A DNA stretch of 64,000 bases from Lachnospiraceae bacterium (GTDB taxonomy: Bacteria; Bacillota; Clostridia; Lachnospirales; Lachnospiraceae). A program made the translations under genes and the position numbers. Location: the NCBI GenBank assembly GCA_910575835.1, contig CAJTGB010000005.1, positions 6,413-70,412 on the forward strand, read 5' to 3'. Below the pieces are notes generated by a model. The model was not told where the DNA came from. It saw nothing but the letters and a program-made list of their open reading frames with translations, and ran no database searches. Shown in pieces: positions 7,921-15,414 of the stretch. Every line of letters starts with the position of its first letter. The first letter of the stretch is position 1.

Positions 7921-8423
7921 TCCCTCACCTCCAGATATTCTGATAATAGTTTCTTCGCCCTGCCGATACGGTATTTCACAAGAGACAGCTTGATATCCAG
8001 CAATTCTGCAATATCCTTTTGTTTTAACTCCTGAAAGAAAAACAAGATCGTAATCTCCCTGAGTTCATCCGGCAGACGGTTTACCGCCTGCTCAATGTCC
8101 ATCCTGACTTCAGCATCCCTCATATCGCTCCCCGGCGCTTCATCCATCTCCTCCATTGGCAGCTCTTTCTTCTTTTTGTAATAATTCTTAATGATATTCC
8201 CGGCAATACGGTATAGATAATTCTTAAGTTTCCCATATTCCGTATACATTTCCAGAGATTCAAAATAGCGGGTAAATGTCTCCTGTGTCATATCCTCAGC
8301 AAGGTCGCGGTCACGAAGATGCAGAAAACAGTATTGATATATCGAAGAATAATGCTTCCTTATCAACTGTTCTCCGGCCTGATCGTCTCCGTTTTTTACT
8401 TTCTTTATCAACAAAAAATCCAT
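7917..8423 (-). CDS. ECF-type RNA polymerase sigma factor
   Basis: 168 residues. Region 2 is seen as HYSSIYQYCFLHLRDRDLAEDMTQETFTRYF (residues ~24-55) and region 4 as AVNRLPDELREITILFFFQELKQKDIAELLDI followed by VKYRIGRAKKLL. It recruits core RNA polymerase to a specific promoter set. GGAGG lies 12 nt before ATG 8423. It heads a four-gene operon with a membrane protein and an ABC exporter. Upstream are two copies of a 32-bp promoter-like unit, each with a sigma-A style -35/-10, rather than the TGTAAC-type box seen before the other two ECF genes in this window. That suggests expression driven by the housekeeping sigma. Confidence 0.9.
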   Translation of the reverse strand: MDFLLIKKVKNGDDQAGEQLIRKHYSSIYQYCFLHLRDRDLAEDMTQETFTRYFESLEMYTEYGKLKNYLYRIAGNIIKNYYKKKKELPMEEMDEAPGSDMRDAEVRMDIEQAVNRLPDELREITILFFFQELKQKDIAELLDIKLSLVKYRIGRAKKLLSEYLEVRE

Positions 8424-8450
8424 ATCCGCTTATTTCCTCCTTCCCGCCAT

Positions 8451-8527
8451 ATGATATAACAACTGACTTCAGCAAAAAGTCAATTTCTTCCCGCTATGAT
8501 ATAACAACTGACTTCGGCAAAAAGTCA
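8451..8527 (-). promoter_or_regulatory. Tandem duplicated promoter/operator upstream of the sigma-ABC operon
   Basis: Two 32-bp direct repeats (8451-8482 and 8496-8527) differ at one base and lie 45 bp apart. Read on the minus strand each starts TGACTT, contains the inverted repeat TGACTT-N7-AAGTCA, and ends with TTATAT. For the copy nearest the gene this gives TTGACT-N18-TTATAT, a good sigma-A promoter with a dyad in its spacer. The second copy lacks the first T of -35 (CTGACT). A dyad-binding regulator is a reasonable inference. Confidence 0.7.
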
Positions 8528-8540
8528 GCGTGTCTGCAGA

Positions 8541-9290
8541 TTATTTCGATTCCGAATATTCTTCCAGGCAGAGATTATGTTTCTTCATATCCTCCGCCGC
8601 TTCCCTGCCCACATAACGGTAATGCCAGGGTTCGTTATTCACCCCTGTAATCTCTGTTTTGTCCGAAGAGTATCTTTTGATAAATCCGTATCTGTACGCA
8701 TTGGCATCAAGCCAGGCATAAACTTCGTCTGAAGACGATACAGATGTATCCGCATTGATGTCGACCGCCAGCCCCAGTTGATGTTCGCTGGTGCCAGGTA
8801 TTGAAACATAGCTTTCTGCCATCTTCTTTGCTTCCTGCGCCGAATATCCTCCCGCCTGGTACTCTGCGATCCTTTCCTCCATGATCGCCTGCTGATCCTC
8901 CCATGTTCGGTAGCCCTCTCTTACGAATAACTGCAGACCGCTCATTCTGGCATCGTCAAACATTTCCTGCAGCGCCGGATAGATTCTGGAATCCACCTTT
9001 TCCCCATTCGACAATTCAGTCAGCTCCATATCATAATTATCAGGAATTGCATAGTCTTTGTTCACAAGTATCAGATTCCATTCCACTGAGGTATCTGCCT
9101 TGTCCATCCCTGCCTGAAAGCTTATATTCTGTCTTAAGAATCTCCCGCCGATCTGCAGGATCACACTCCCCACAACAACTATAAGCGCTATCAGAGCTAT
9201 TCGGCTGAAACTTTTATACATATACCTGTATCTGTTTTTCTGTGCATATCCGCTTTGTACATATCCCCTTCTCTGCCCGCATCTTTCCAT
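8541..9290 (-). CDS. D-alanyl-D-alanine carboxypeptidase, VanY/M15B family
   Basis: About 249 residues, starting at MERCGQRRGYVQ with GGAGG 8 nt upstream; the longer in-frame start lacks a site. A single membrane anchor lies near residues 28-50, so the catalytic domain is outside the membrane. Zinc-site motifs are SEHQLGLAVDI (SxHxxGxxxD) and EPWHYRYV (ExxH). FVREGYRTWEDQQAIME is the usual substrate-region helix. It should trim the terminal D-Ala of peptidoglycan peptides. No vanRS/HAX genes are nearby, so a role in ordinary wall maturation is more likely than glycopeptide resistance. Preceded by two minus-strand terminators of the upstream unit, so it is its own transcription unit. Confidence 0.9.
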   Translation of the reverse strand: MERCGQRRGYVQSGYAQKNRYRYMYKSFSRIALIALIVVVGSVILQIGGRFLRQNISFQAGMDKADTSVEWNLILVNKDYAIPDNYDMELTELSNGEKVDSRIYPALQEMFDDARMSGLQLFVREGYRTWEDQQAIMEERIAEYQAGGYSAQEAKKMAESYVSIPGTSEHQLGLAVDINADTSVSSSDEVYAWLDANAYRYGFIKRYSSDKTEITGVNNEPWHYRYVGREAAEDMKKHNLCLEEYSESK

Positions 9291-9401
9291 TGATGTTTCC
9301 TCCCGCATTTCAAAATATTCATAAGTCTCTGATCTATATAACAACCAGGCAGCCAGAAAAGTTAGTATTAGTTCGTATTAATTTTTATTTTTGGACAAAA
9401 A

Positions 9402-9417
9402 AAGAGCTGACGCTCTT
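9402..9417 (-). terminator. Short intrinsic terminator
   Basis: On the minus strand AAGAGC-GTCA-GCTCTT is followed by a T-run (GCTCTTTTTTT). It lies between the transporter gene's own terminator and the carboxypeptidase start, so it is a second stop for read-through. Confidence 0.7.
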
Positions 9418-9449
9418 ATATGCAGCCTTACCTGTCAAGCAATTTAAAA

Positions 9450-9480
9450 GACTCTGACCGAATGTTTTCCTGTCAGAGCC
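9450..9480 (-). terminator. Intrinsic terminator after the transporter gene
   Basis: On the minus strand GGCTCTGAC pairs with GTCAGAGTC around a 13-base loop and is followed by TTTTAAATT. It lies 15 bases past the stop of the gene ending at 9496. Confidence 0.8.
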
Positions 9481-9495
9481 TTTTCAGATCTTAAC

Positions 9496-10671
9496 TTACA
9501 TCATTCCTCCGAATATTCCGGCAAGAACCGTTGCGAAACTTCCTGTTACAAAACCAGCGATATTCATCTTCGGAAGCAGGTAATTCTCAATAGTCTGCTT
9601 CTCTGTTTCGTTCTCGGCTGTTACTTCTGCGACTTCCTTTGACAGGTACATTGTCGCAGGGAATCCATACATGCATGTCAGGCACATTACGATTGCCAGG
9701 TTAGGCTCAATCCCGAATATCTTGCCGCAGATAAAGCCCGTGATGCATCCGAAGAACGTACCGACACACAGAATGAACGCCATTGGTTTGAGCAGCGCAA
9801 GCACGTCTGACGGCGAGCATGTTGCAAAGTCTGAAAACAGGATGATAACACAGGCAAACAGAATGAAGCCTGCCGCCTCTGTCTTGCCAAGAGTATCGTG
9901 ATCTAAAAATCCGATCTCAGTGAAGATCGTTCCCATGATCAGAGCAACTATGATATAGCTTACGTTGATTCCCGTCAACTGCAGCAATATTGCTGAGAAA
10001 TAGTAACTTACCACGCCGACAACGCCAAGCTTCATAATATGGAAAGAAGGTCTGTCCAATGACGCCGGGAAGCTGATCAGTCTCTTCTTGGAAGCGGTAT
10101 TCTCCTCAAGAACTGTGCTGCTGTACAGCTCGAACTCAGCTTTGTTGTTCTTAAACGCCCTTCCGGCTCTCTTAAGGAACTGAGATGATACGGGAATACC
10201 TACAAGACTCTGCAGGCCAAGCATTAATGTAATGTATACAGACAGATCCTCCTTACCCTTCTCCTGAAGGATCGTCTTCATTGCCACGGTAGCAGCCGTG
10301 CCGCCGCCGAATACCGGTGTACCCGCAAGCGCATAATCCTTACCGATCACAAACTGACCGACGAACACCAACGCAAAGCAAGCTGCCGTCAAAGCGATAA
10401 TTGATACACATACCGTCTTCCACTGCCTCTTAAGCTCGGCAAAGTCAATCATATTACCCATACCTACGATCAGCAGCGTAATGATGATTCCAGCCATCGG
10501 CAGGATTCCTGACATCTCATAGATCGAAGCCGGAAGCCCCACCCAGAAACCGATCAGTAATACCGCGGCTACAAACAGAACGACATCTACGTTTGCTTTG
10601 GTCTTGACAGCAACATATTCACCGACTGTGAATATCAGTACAAATATAGTAAAAGCTAATATATCAGGCAT
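9496..10671 (-). CDS. Polytopic membrane transporter of unassigned family
   Basis: 391 residues, mostly hydrophobic, with roughly ten membrane segments in two halves separated by a hydrophilic stretch (residues ~160-205). A glycine-rich re-entrant-like segment (GTPVFGGGTAATVAMKTI) and GIPVSSQFLKR lie before the central loop. This pattern resembles secondary carboxylate or amino-acid carriers, and DUF3100-type proteins are one possibility, but I cannot name the family with confidence. The cyclophilin-like gene lies 64 bp upstream on the same strand and no terminator separates them, so they are probably co-transcribed. A clear terminator follows at 9450-9480. Confidence 0.6.
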   Translation of the reverse strand: MPDILAFTIFVLIFTVGEYVAVKTKANVDVVLFVAAVLLIGFWVGLPASIYEMSGILPMAGIIITLLIVGMGNMIDFAELKRQWKTVCVSIIALTAACFALVFVGQFVIGKDYALAGTPVFGGGTAATVAMKTILQEKGKEDLSVYITLMLGLQSLVGIPVSSQFLKRAGRAFKNNKAEFELYSSTVLEENTASKKRLISFPASLDRPSFHIMKLGVVGVVSYYFSAILLQLTGINVSYIIVALIMGTIFTEIGFLDHDTLGKTEAAGFILFACVIILFSDFATCSPSDVLALLKPMAFILCVGTFFGCITGFICGKIFGIEPNLAIVMCLTCMYGFPATMYLSKEVAEVTAENETEKQTIENYLLPKMNIAGFVTGSFATVLAGIFGGMM

Positions 10672-10735
10672 ATTATATATCTCCTATGATCTTAAATCTT
10701 TTTTCATATTATGTGTATGACGCCTATCACACATA

Positions 10736-11311
10736 TTACACAAATACCGGCCAGTTGCCCGGAATCTGTTCCGGGAAGAACTTATCAGGCTCTGGATAAG
10801 ACTCTCCGAACGTCTCTATCTCAACGCTCACAATAACTTCCGGTGTTCTCGGCACATTGATCTCAACCGACTCATATGGATTAGGATACGTTTCGACCTT
10901 TTCCATTCTAAGCAGTTCTTCAATACCCTCTGTCACCTGCGCGAATACAGGACACTTCCCGGTTAATTCCTCTACCTTTCTCAGCGGAAAGAAGAACTCG
11001 GTTCCTGCAATCTCTTCATCTGAAAAATATCCAAGGCACACGTCTCCAAGCTCCGGCACCTTGACATTTCCGTTACTCTCTTCTTCAATTCTGTTAGGAA
11101 GGAAATACTGACATTCCTTTCTGAAGAAAGCATTGTAGCTTACATCGACCCATGAACCCGGGACAATACGCTGAATGGCAAAATTGTTATAGTATCCTTT
11201 TGTCGCCGCGCTTATAAAGCTGCATACTTCGTTATACGCATATTCAGGCCGCAGTTTCATAACAATCTTCTTACCATTGTTAAGCTTAATAGTAGCAATC
11301 GGATTACTCAT
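10736..11311 (-). CDS. Divergent cyclophilin-type peptidyl-prolyl isomerase-like protein
   Basis: About 191 residues; ATG 11311 has AGGAGG 7 nt upstream. The cyclophilin plan is recognisable: IATIKLNNGKKIVMKLRPEYAYNEVCSFI, then YYNNFAIQRIVPGSWVDVSY in place of the usual FHRVIPGFMIQGGD, then GTEFFFPL in place of GSQFFI, then KCPVFAQVTEGIEELLRM. The catalytic Arg is kept, but the QGGD and Q of the active site are altered, so prolyl isomerase activity is doubtful. There is no signal peptide. It is followed on the same strand by the unassigned transporter, suggesting a shared substrate or a chaperone-like role, which is inference. Confidence 0.75.
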   Translation of the reverse strand: MSNPIATIKLNNGKKIVMKLRPEYAYNEVCSFISAATKGYYNNFAIQRIVPGSWVDVSYNAFFRKECQYFLPNRIEEESNGNVKVPELGDVCLGYFSDEEIAGTEFFFPLRKVEELTGKCPVFAQVTEGIEELLRMEKVETYPNPYESVEINVPRTPEVIVSVEIETFGESYPEPDKFFPEQIPGNWPVFV

Positions 11312-11371
11312 TTTATAGCCTCCTCGTTTCATCTGATATAATTCAGATTATAAGCGATTTTTCTGTCAAAA

Positions 11372-11770
11372 TCAATCACCTGTTCTCGTGATCCTTGTCT
11401 TATCAGCCTTTATCAATTCTCTCTTATTTATTCCGTCCGGTACAAATCTGAATACAATAAATTCCGCTGTTTCATCAGAATCATTTTCAAATGTATGAAT
11501 ACTGTTATGCACTCTTACAACTTCATCTTTTACTACATGACAAGATTGCTCAATCCCGCTATCGTCAATATATTTACACAGTAAAGTCCCTTTCGTAATT
11601 AAGATGTTTTCATCAATCCTCTCGTGAAAATGCCATTCCTGAATAGTATGCGGCATAATCCTGTTGAGATGAATTTCAGCCTCATCAAAAATATAGTAAT
11701 TTACTTCTGTTCCAGACTCCTTTGTTACATGAATGGAATCTTCTTTATGTAATATTTCAAAATTTGCCAT
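11372..11770 (-). CDS. Cupin-domain protein
   Basis: 132 residues forming a single small beta-barrel. The first cupin motif is seen as RIMPHTIQEWHFHERIDENILITKG (His, His, Glu as metal ligands) and the second as EVVRVHNSIHTFENDS (His). It probably binds a divalent metal and may act on, or sense, a small molecule; no substrate can be read from sequence. It is more AT-rich than the cyclophilin gene upstream. The next gene on this strand upstream is the membrane protein at 11789-12277, 18 bp away, so it is probably the last gene of the operon read from the promoter near 12596. Confidence 0.8.
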   Translation of the reverse strand: MANFEILHKEDSIHVTKESGTEVNYYIFDEAEIHLNRIMPHTIQEWHFHERIDENILITKGTLLCKYIDDSGIEQSCHVVKDEVVRVHNSIHTFENDSDETAEFIVFRFVPDGINKRELIKADKTRITRTGD

Positions 11771-11788
11771 AAGTGATATACCTCATCA

Positions 11789-12277
11789 TCAAATAATATA
11801 ATTAACCACACCATATATCAAATGACAGATCGTAAAAATAAAAATTGGTACAACCGCTATCATGTTTTTTCTATCAACAGCAAAAAATAAAAATGCCAAA
11901 CACGGAGAAACTGTCAATCCTAAAATAATAACCACATTCACAATACCTGTATAATATCCCGCCCAACATGCAAAATATAATAAACAGCAAATTATCACCG
12001 CAACAATCCAAAGTCTTCTATGAATCGTTCCGCTTTCTTCATTTTCTCCACTTTTTCTATTAACCAAGATACACAAAGCAATTACCATCAATACCTGGCA
12101 TACTGAAGCTATCATATCAGCCGTGCCTGTAACTGAAGCGGCTCTTAGTACATCATTCGGAGCCGGAACTGCAAACCAAATAAAATTAGGTATCATTATG
12201 ATCAAAAACAATATGAGTCCGCAGATGTCAAAACTCAGCTTATATTCTTTCAGCATACGCATTATATATTTCGGCAT
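11789..12277 (-). CDS. Small four- to five-TM membrane protein, unknown function
   Basis: About 162 residues from ATG 12277, which has AAGGAG 6 nt upstream; the longer frame (to 12337) runs into the DUF4177 gene and has no better site. There are about four to five hydrophobic segments (FDICGLILFLIIMIPNF, MIASVCQVLMVIALCILV, LWIVAVIICCLLYFACWAG, IVNVVIILGLTV). No known domain was recognised. It lies between the DUF4177 gene and the cupin gene in one likely operon, in an AT-rich stretch. Confidence 0.65.
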   Translation of the reverse strand: MPKYIMRMLKEYKLSFDICGLILFLIIMIPNFIWFAVPAPNDVLRAASVTGTADMIASVCQVLMVIALCILVNRKSGENEESGTIHRRLWIVAVIICCLLYFACWAGYYTGIVNVVIILGLTVSPCLAFLFFAVDRKNMIAVVPIFIFTICHLIYGVVNYII

Positions 12278-12317
12278 GTGAAACTCCTTTGCTGCTTCAG
12301 ATTTGATAAACTGGATC

Positions 12318-12533
12318 TTAATCGATCTCCTTTTCAAAAATAACTTGATAGCCCATTACACCATAAGAAACACCCATTTTTTCATTAAAGGGTGTCACCA
12401 CTTGTTTTAGACGCCAACCCTTCTTACTTTCAGAAACAATGATCTCTTTACACGCTTCAAAGGTATCGCCTGCCTGCACCTTCATCCCACGCTTTGCGGG
12501 AACTTCAATAAATTTGTATTCGTATTTTTTCAT
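12318..12533 (-). CDS. DUF4177 family small protein
   Basis: 71 residues. The pattern MKKYEYKFIEV ... ACKEIIVSESKKGWRLKQVV ... GYQVIFEKE matches DUF4177, a small cytoplasmic alpha/beta protein of unknown function. It is first behind a strong promoter with an overlapping palindrome at 12596-12615, so it is likely repressor-controlled. The downstream membrane protein and cupin gene follow closely. Confidence 0.8.
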   Translation of the reverse strand: MKKYEYKFIEVPAKRGMKVQAGDTFEACKEIIVSESKKGWRLKQVVTPFNEKMGVSYGVMGYQVIFEKEID

Positions 12534-12587
12534 AACGGCATACCTGCCTTTCTACAAACCAGTGCTTTTCTATCGCTTTCTATTCAT

Positions 12588-12616
12588 ATTATAGGTGACA
12601 CCATATATGGCGTCAA
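12588..12616 (-). promoter_or_regulatory. Sigma-A promoter with overlapping 20-bp palindromic operator
   Basis: On the minus strand TTGACG (12616-12611), 17 bases, then TATAAT (12593-12588). The near-perfect palindrome TGACACCATATATGGCGTCA (12596-12615, plus strand) covers the -35 and spacer, an ideal repressor position. It drives the DUF4177 gene. Confidence 0.85.
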
Positions 12617-12688
12617 CATTTAATCTAAATTTTATATCTAATTTTCGATTATCCGCATAAATACTATACCTTCTATACTTTAATAGAA

Positions 12689-12705
12689 GACGCCCATATG
12701 GTGTC
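12689..12705. promoter_or_regulatory. Second operator-like palindrome
   Basis: GACGCCCATATGGTGTC is an inverted near-copy of the operator at 12596-12615, about 91 bp further upstream of the DUF4177 gene. Two sites at this distance could support looping or a second regulated transcript. No promoter was identified for it. Confidence 0.5.
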
Positions 12706-12715
12706 TTTTATTATA

Positions 12716-12745
12716 AAAGCAGTCAATCCTAAGACAAACTGCTTT
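12716..12745 (-). terminator. Terminator of the two-component/ABC cassette
   Basis: On the minus strand AAAGCAGT and ACTGCTTT pair around a 14-base loop, followed by TATAATAAAAG. It lies directly past the histidine kinase stop codon at 12749. Confidence 0.65.
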
Positions 12746-12748
12746 CTT

Positions 12749-13636
12749 TTAAACCTCATTCAATTCAATAATAATACTTAAAACATTATTGCTATAATCA
12801 GCAGAAATATTACCGTCCATTTTTTCAATCAACGCTTTGGCAATAGATAAACCTAACCCCGTAGATTTTCTTGCGGTATTTACTGTATAAAATCTATCAA
12901 ACAATTTCCCAATTTGTATTTCATTAAGGTCAGAAGTGTGGTTTGAAAATACAATTTTCCCATTTTCAAATAATGATATTATTAAATCTCCCTCACTATA
13001 TTTGATTGCATTATCTATCACATTATTGAAAATACGAAGTAAGGCAGTTTTATCAACGGAACGCACAATTTTTTGTTCGCACAAATTTATATTCGGAGTA
13101 ATGCCTTTTTCCTTAAACATCGCATAATAGGACGAAATACAATCTTCTAAAACATTGTTGATAACGGTTTCTGTATAAACGCTATTTTCGGTATCAGAAA
13201 TAATAGTTGTATATCTAAATAGTTCTTCTACTAGCTGTTTTAATGCAAAAGTACGATTTTTAATGATTGATAATTGTCTAGCAATATGTTCGCTTTTTTC
13301 TTCTTTGTCTAATAAGCTTAAGTAACCGCAAATCGTTGTAAGAGGAGTTCGTAAGTCATGTGATATATTCGTAATAGCGTTTTTTAATTCTTTATCGCCT
13401 TGTATATAGCGGTGCTTTTGTTTTTGTAATTCTTTCAACTCTACATTTATATCATTTGCTAAAGAAGAAAACAATTTATCATGTGAGGAAAGCATAATCG
13501 GAGTATTCGTATCTGTATATAATTTTTCTGAAAACCCTCTTTTTATCTCTCTAATTGCTTTTCTCATATAAAAGATTTTCAAAAGTAAAGCAAATATTAT
13601 TACCAGCAAGAAAAACACCAGTATTTTCCAAAACAT
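12749..13636 (-). CDS. Sensor histidine kinase of the peptide-antibiotic resistance cassette
   Basis: 295 residues. One N-terminal membrane segment (residues ~2-24), a short linker, then HisKA with the phospho-acceptor in NISHDLRTPLTTICGYLSLL, the N box DNAIKYSEGDL and the G2 box GLGLSIAKALIEK. There is almost no extracellular domain, as in intramembrane-sensing kinases that read transporter activity. It is the last gene of an operon with a response regulator, an ABC ATPase and a permease, and should phosphorylate that regulator. Such kinases work with transporters against bacitracin or lantibiotics; the actual ligand cannot be told. Strongly AT-rich compared with genes beyond 16.7 kb. Confidence 0.88.
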   Translation of the reverse strand: MFWKILVFFLLVIIFALLLKIFYMRKAIREIKRGFSEKLYTDTNTPIMLSSHDKLFSSLANDINVELKELQKQKHRYIQGDKELKNAITNISHDLRTPLTTICGYLSLLDKEEKSEHIARQLSIIKNRTFALKQLVEELFRYTTIISDTENSVYTETVINNVLEDCISSYYAMFKEKGITPNINLCEQKIVRSVDKTALLRIFNNVIDNAIKYSEGDLIISLFENGKIVFSNHTSDLNEIQIGKLFDRFYTVNTARKSTGLGLSIAKALIEKMDGNISADYSNNVLSIIIELNEV

Positions 13637-13655
13637 AACATCATTCCCTACAAAT

Positions 13656-14423
13656 TCATTTTAAATTCTTTTGCTCAAAGACCATTATACCTGTTCCCGT
13701 GCTTATTACAAGTATCAGTATATTGTAAATAATCATTTCCGTAGCTTGTGTAACTTGCAAATTGATTAAATTTAAAAGCTGTCCTGTTGGTAAAAAGATA
13801 TTTAAAAATTCATAAATTTGTTTCACAATGCTATCTGAATGAGCCATATCAGAAGAAAACAACACACTTAACACATAAAATGATATTCCAAACATCAATA
13901 AACTAACTACTAAACAGATGATTGAAGAAGAAGCCTTATTTTGATTTATCATAACAATCATGGTATTTATTCCAGCAAATGTTATTGTTGCAAGAATAGT
14001 AATCCCTATAATTAAAGATATAGTGTGAATATCGGTTTTAAACGGAGCTATTAACCAAGTACCCAGCCCAATGATTGTTATTTGATGTGCCACCACTAAA
14101 ATAACACTGGCAATCACACATATCAGCAAAGCAGAAATATATATTTTTAAACGACTATTTCCTGCAATGATTTTATTTCTAATTGTTCCGTCTGAATAAT
14201 CTGTTCCTAAGAACCAAGAACAGAAGACAGCAACAATAAAACCGATTATAAGAAAATGCCATACCAGTCTGCTTTCTAAAGTATAATCTGTTCCATAAGT
14301 TATCATTTCGCGGTGTGCTAATATCGGAATAATTATTCCAGAAAGTATCATAAGTCCAAGCAAACACCAGTACAATCTACTTTTAAGTAAGCGTTGAAAA
14401 TATGCGGAAAGTAAGTTATTCAT
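13656..14423 (-). CDS. ABC-2 permease, lantibiotic-immunity type
   Basis: About 255 residues from ATG 14423, preceded by GGAGG; its start overlaps the ATPase stop by 8 bp. Six membrane segments are seen, starting with RLYWCLLGLMILSGIIIPIL. The short length and single-gene permease fit the LanE/BcrB-like class that pairs with a separate ATPase to remove a peptide antibiotic from the membrane. The large external loop of BceB-type permeases is absent. AT-rich; part of a probable horizontally gained cassette. Confidence 0.82.
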   Translation of the reverse strand: MNNLLSAYFQRLLKSRLYWCLLGLMILSGIIIPILAHREMITYGTDYTLESRLVWHFLIIGFIVAVFCSWFLGTDYSDGTIRNKIIAGNSRLKIYISALLICVIASVILVVAHQITIIGLGTWLIAPFKTDIHTISLIIGITILATITFAGINTMIVMINQNKASSSIICLVVSLLMFGISFYVLSVLFSSDMAHSDSIVKQIYEFLNIFLPTGQLLNLINLQVTQATEMIIYNILILVISTGTGIMVFEQKNLK

Positions 14424-15330
14424 TACGGTTTCCTCCAATCAAATTGATATAATAATTCTCTAGGCTTTCATCCTGCTCTTGAATATTAAGAACATTGCAT
14501 TCTTTTTTTGCCAGTTCTACAACAAGTGATGTTATATCTAATTTGGCAAATACATCTATTTCTTTATCTGATATGACAGAATAATCATATCCTTTTTCTG
14601 TAAGAACGTTACATAACACTTCCATATTTGAAACGGTCAGTTTTACACATTTCCTACATTTCTTATTTAATTCCAAAGCACTTATTTCTTGTATCATTTG
14701 CCCGTTATCTATAAATCCAAAATGTGTGGCAATGCGAGAAAGCTCATCAAGAATATGGCTGGAAATCAAAACCGTAATATCATGTTCGTGATTAAGTTTT
14801 AAAATCAATTCTCTAATTTCAATAATACCTTGCGGGTCAAGTCCGTTTATCAGCTCATCTAAGATAAGGAAATCTGGAGAACCCGATAAAGCGATTGCAA
14901 TTCCTAGTCGTTGACGCATACCTAAAGAAAAATTTCTAGCTTTCTTTTTACCCGTATTTTCAAGTCCGACTAATTTTAATAAATCTGGAATAGTGCTGTA
15001 AGAGGGAATACCTAATATTCGATACTGCTGTTTTAAATTATCTTCCGCACTCATATCTAAATAAATAGACGGTGTTTCAACAACAGCTCCTATTCGTTTT
15101 CTGGAACGAACAATCTCTTTAGAGTGATTATTTATTCCGTATAGCCAAAAATCCCCCTCCGTTGCTTTTTGTAATCCACAGATCAAACGAATTAAAGTTG
15201 TTTTTCCAACCCCATTTCTACCAATCAAACCGTAGATAGAACCTTTAGGAACATTCATTGAAAGTCCATTTAATGCGTTATAATTACCGTATGTTTTCTT
15301 TAAATCTTTCGTTTTCAATACATATTCCAT
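14416..15330 (-). CDS. ABC transporter ATP-binding protein, BcrA/LanF type
   Basis: About 304 residues from MEYVLKTKDLKKTYG, with AGGAGG 8 nt upstream. Walker A is GRNGVGKTTLI, the signature is FSLGMRQRLGIA (the BcrA/LanF form LSxGMRQRLGIA), Walker B is FLILDELINGLDPQ and the switch is SSHILDE. Walker B has DEL in place of DEP, seen in many lantibiotic-immunity ATPases. It energises the permease at 13656-14423. Three TGTTAAG repeats with 12-bp spacing lie just upstream, so the cassette's own response regulator probably controls it separately from the regulator gene. Confidence 0.88.
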   Translation of the reverse strand: MEYVLKTKDLKKTYGNYNALNGLSMNVPKGSIYGLIGRNGVGKTTLIRLICGLQKATEGDFWLYGINNHSKEIVRSRKRIGAVVETPSIYLDMSAEDNLKQQYRILGIPSYSTIPDLLKLVGLENTGKKKARNFSLGMRQRLGIAIALSGSPDFLILDELINGLDPQGIIEIRELILKLNHEHDITVLISSHILDELSRIATHFGFIDNGQMIQEISALELNKKCRKCVKLTVSNMEVLCNVLTEKGYDYSVISDKEIDVFAKLDITSLVVELAKKECNVLNIQEQDESLENYYINLIGGNRNE

Positions 15331-15370
15331 TTTTTCAGCCTCCTTTATAGTCAAAATACTAAATCAAAAG

Positions 15371-15412
15371 TGTTAAGAAAGCTGTTAAGGAAATTGTTAA
15401 GAAAGTGTAAAG
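15371..15412 (-). promoter_or_regulatory. Direct-repeat response-regulator site before the ABC genes
   Basis: TGTTAAG occurs at 15371, 15383 and 15395 (12-bp steps) and TGTAAAG at 15406. Read toward the ABC gene this is CTTAACA repeated about once per helical turn, typical of tandem OmpR/PhoB-family sites. It fills the gap between the regulator stop and the ATPase gene. Confidence 0.75.
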
Positions 15413-15414
15413 AT

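Noticed and set aside
8541-9290. Vancomycin resistance (vanY)
   Set aside because: M15B carboxypeptidases are common wall enzymes; no other van genes are present.
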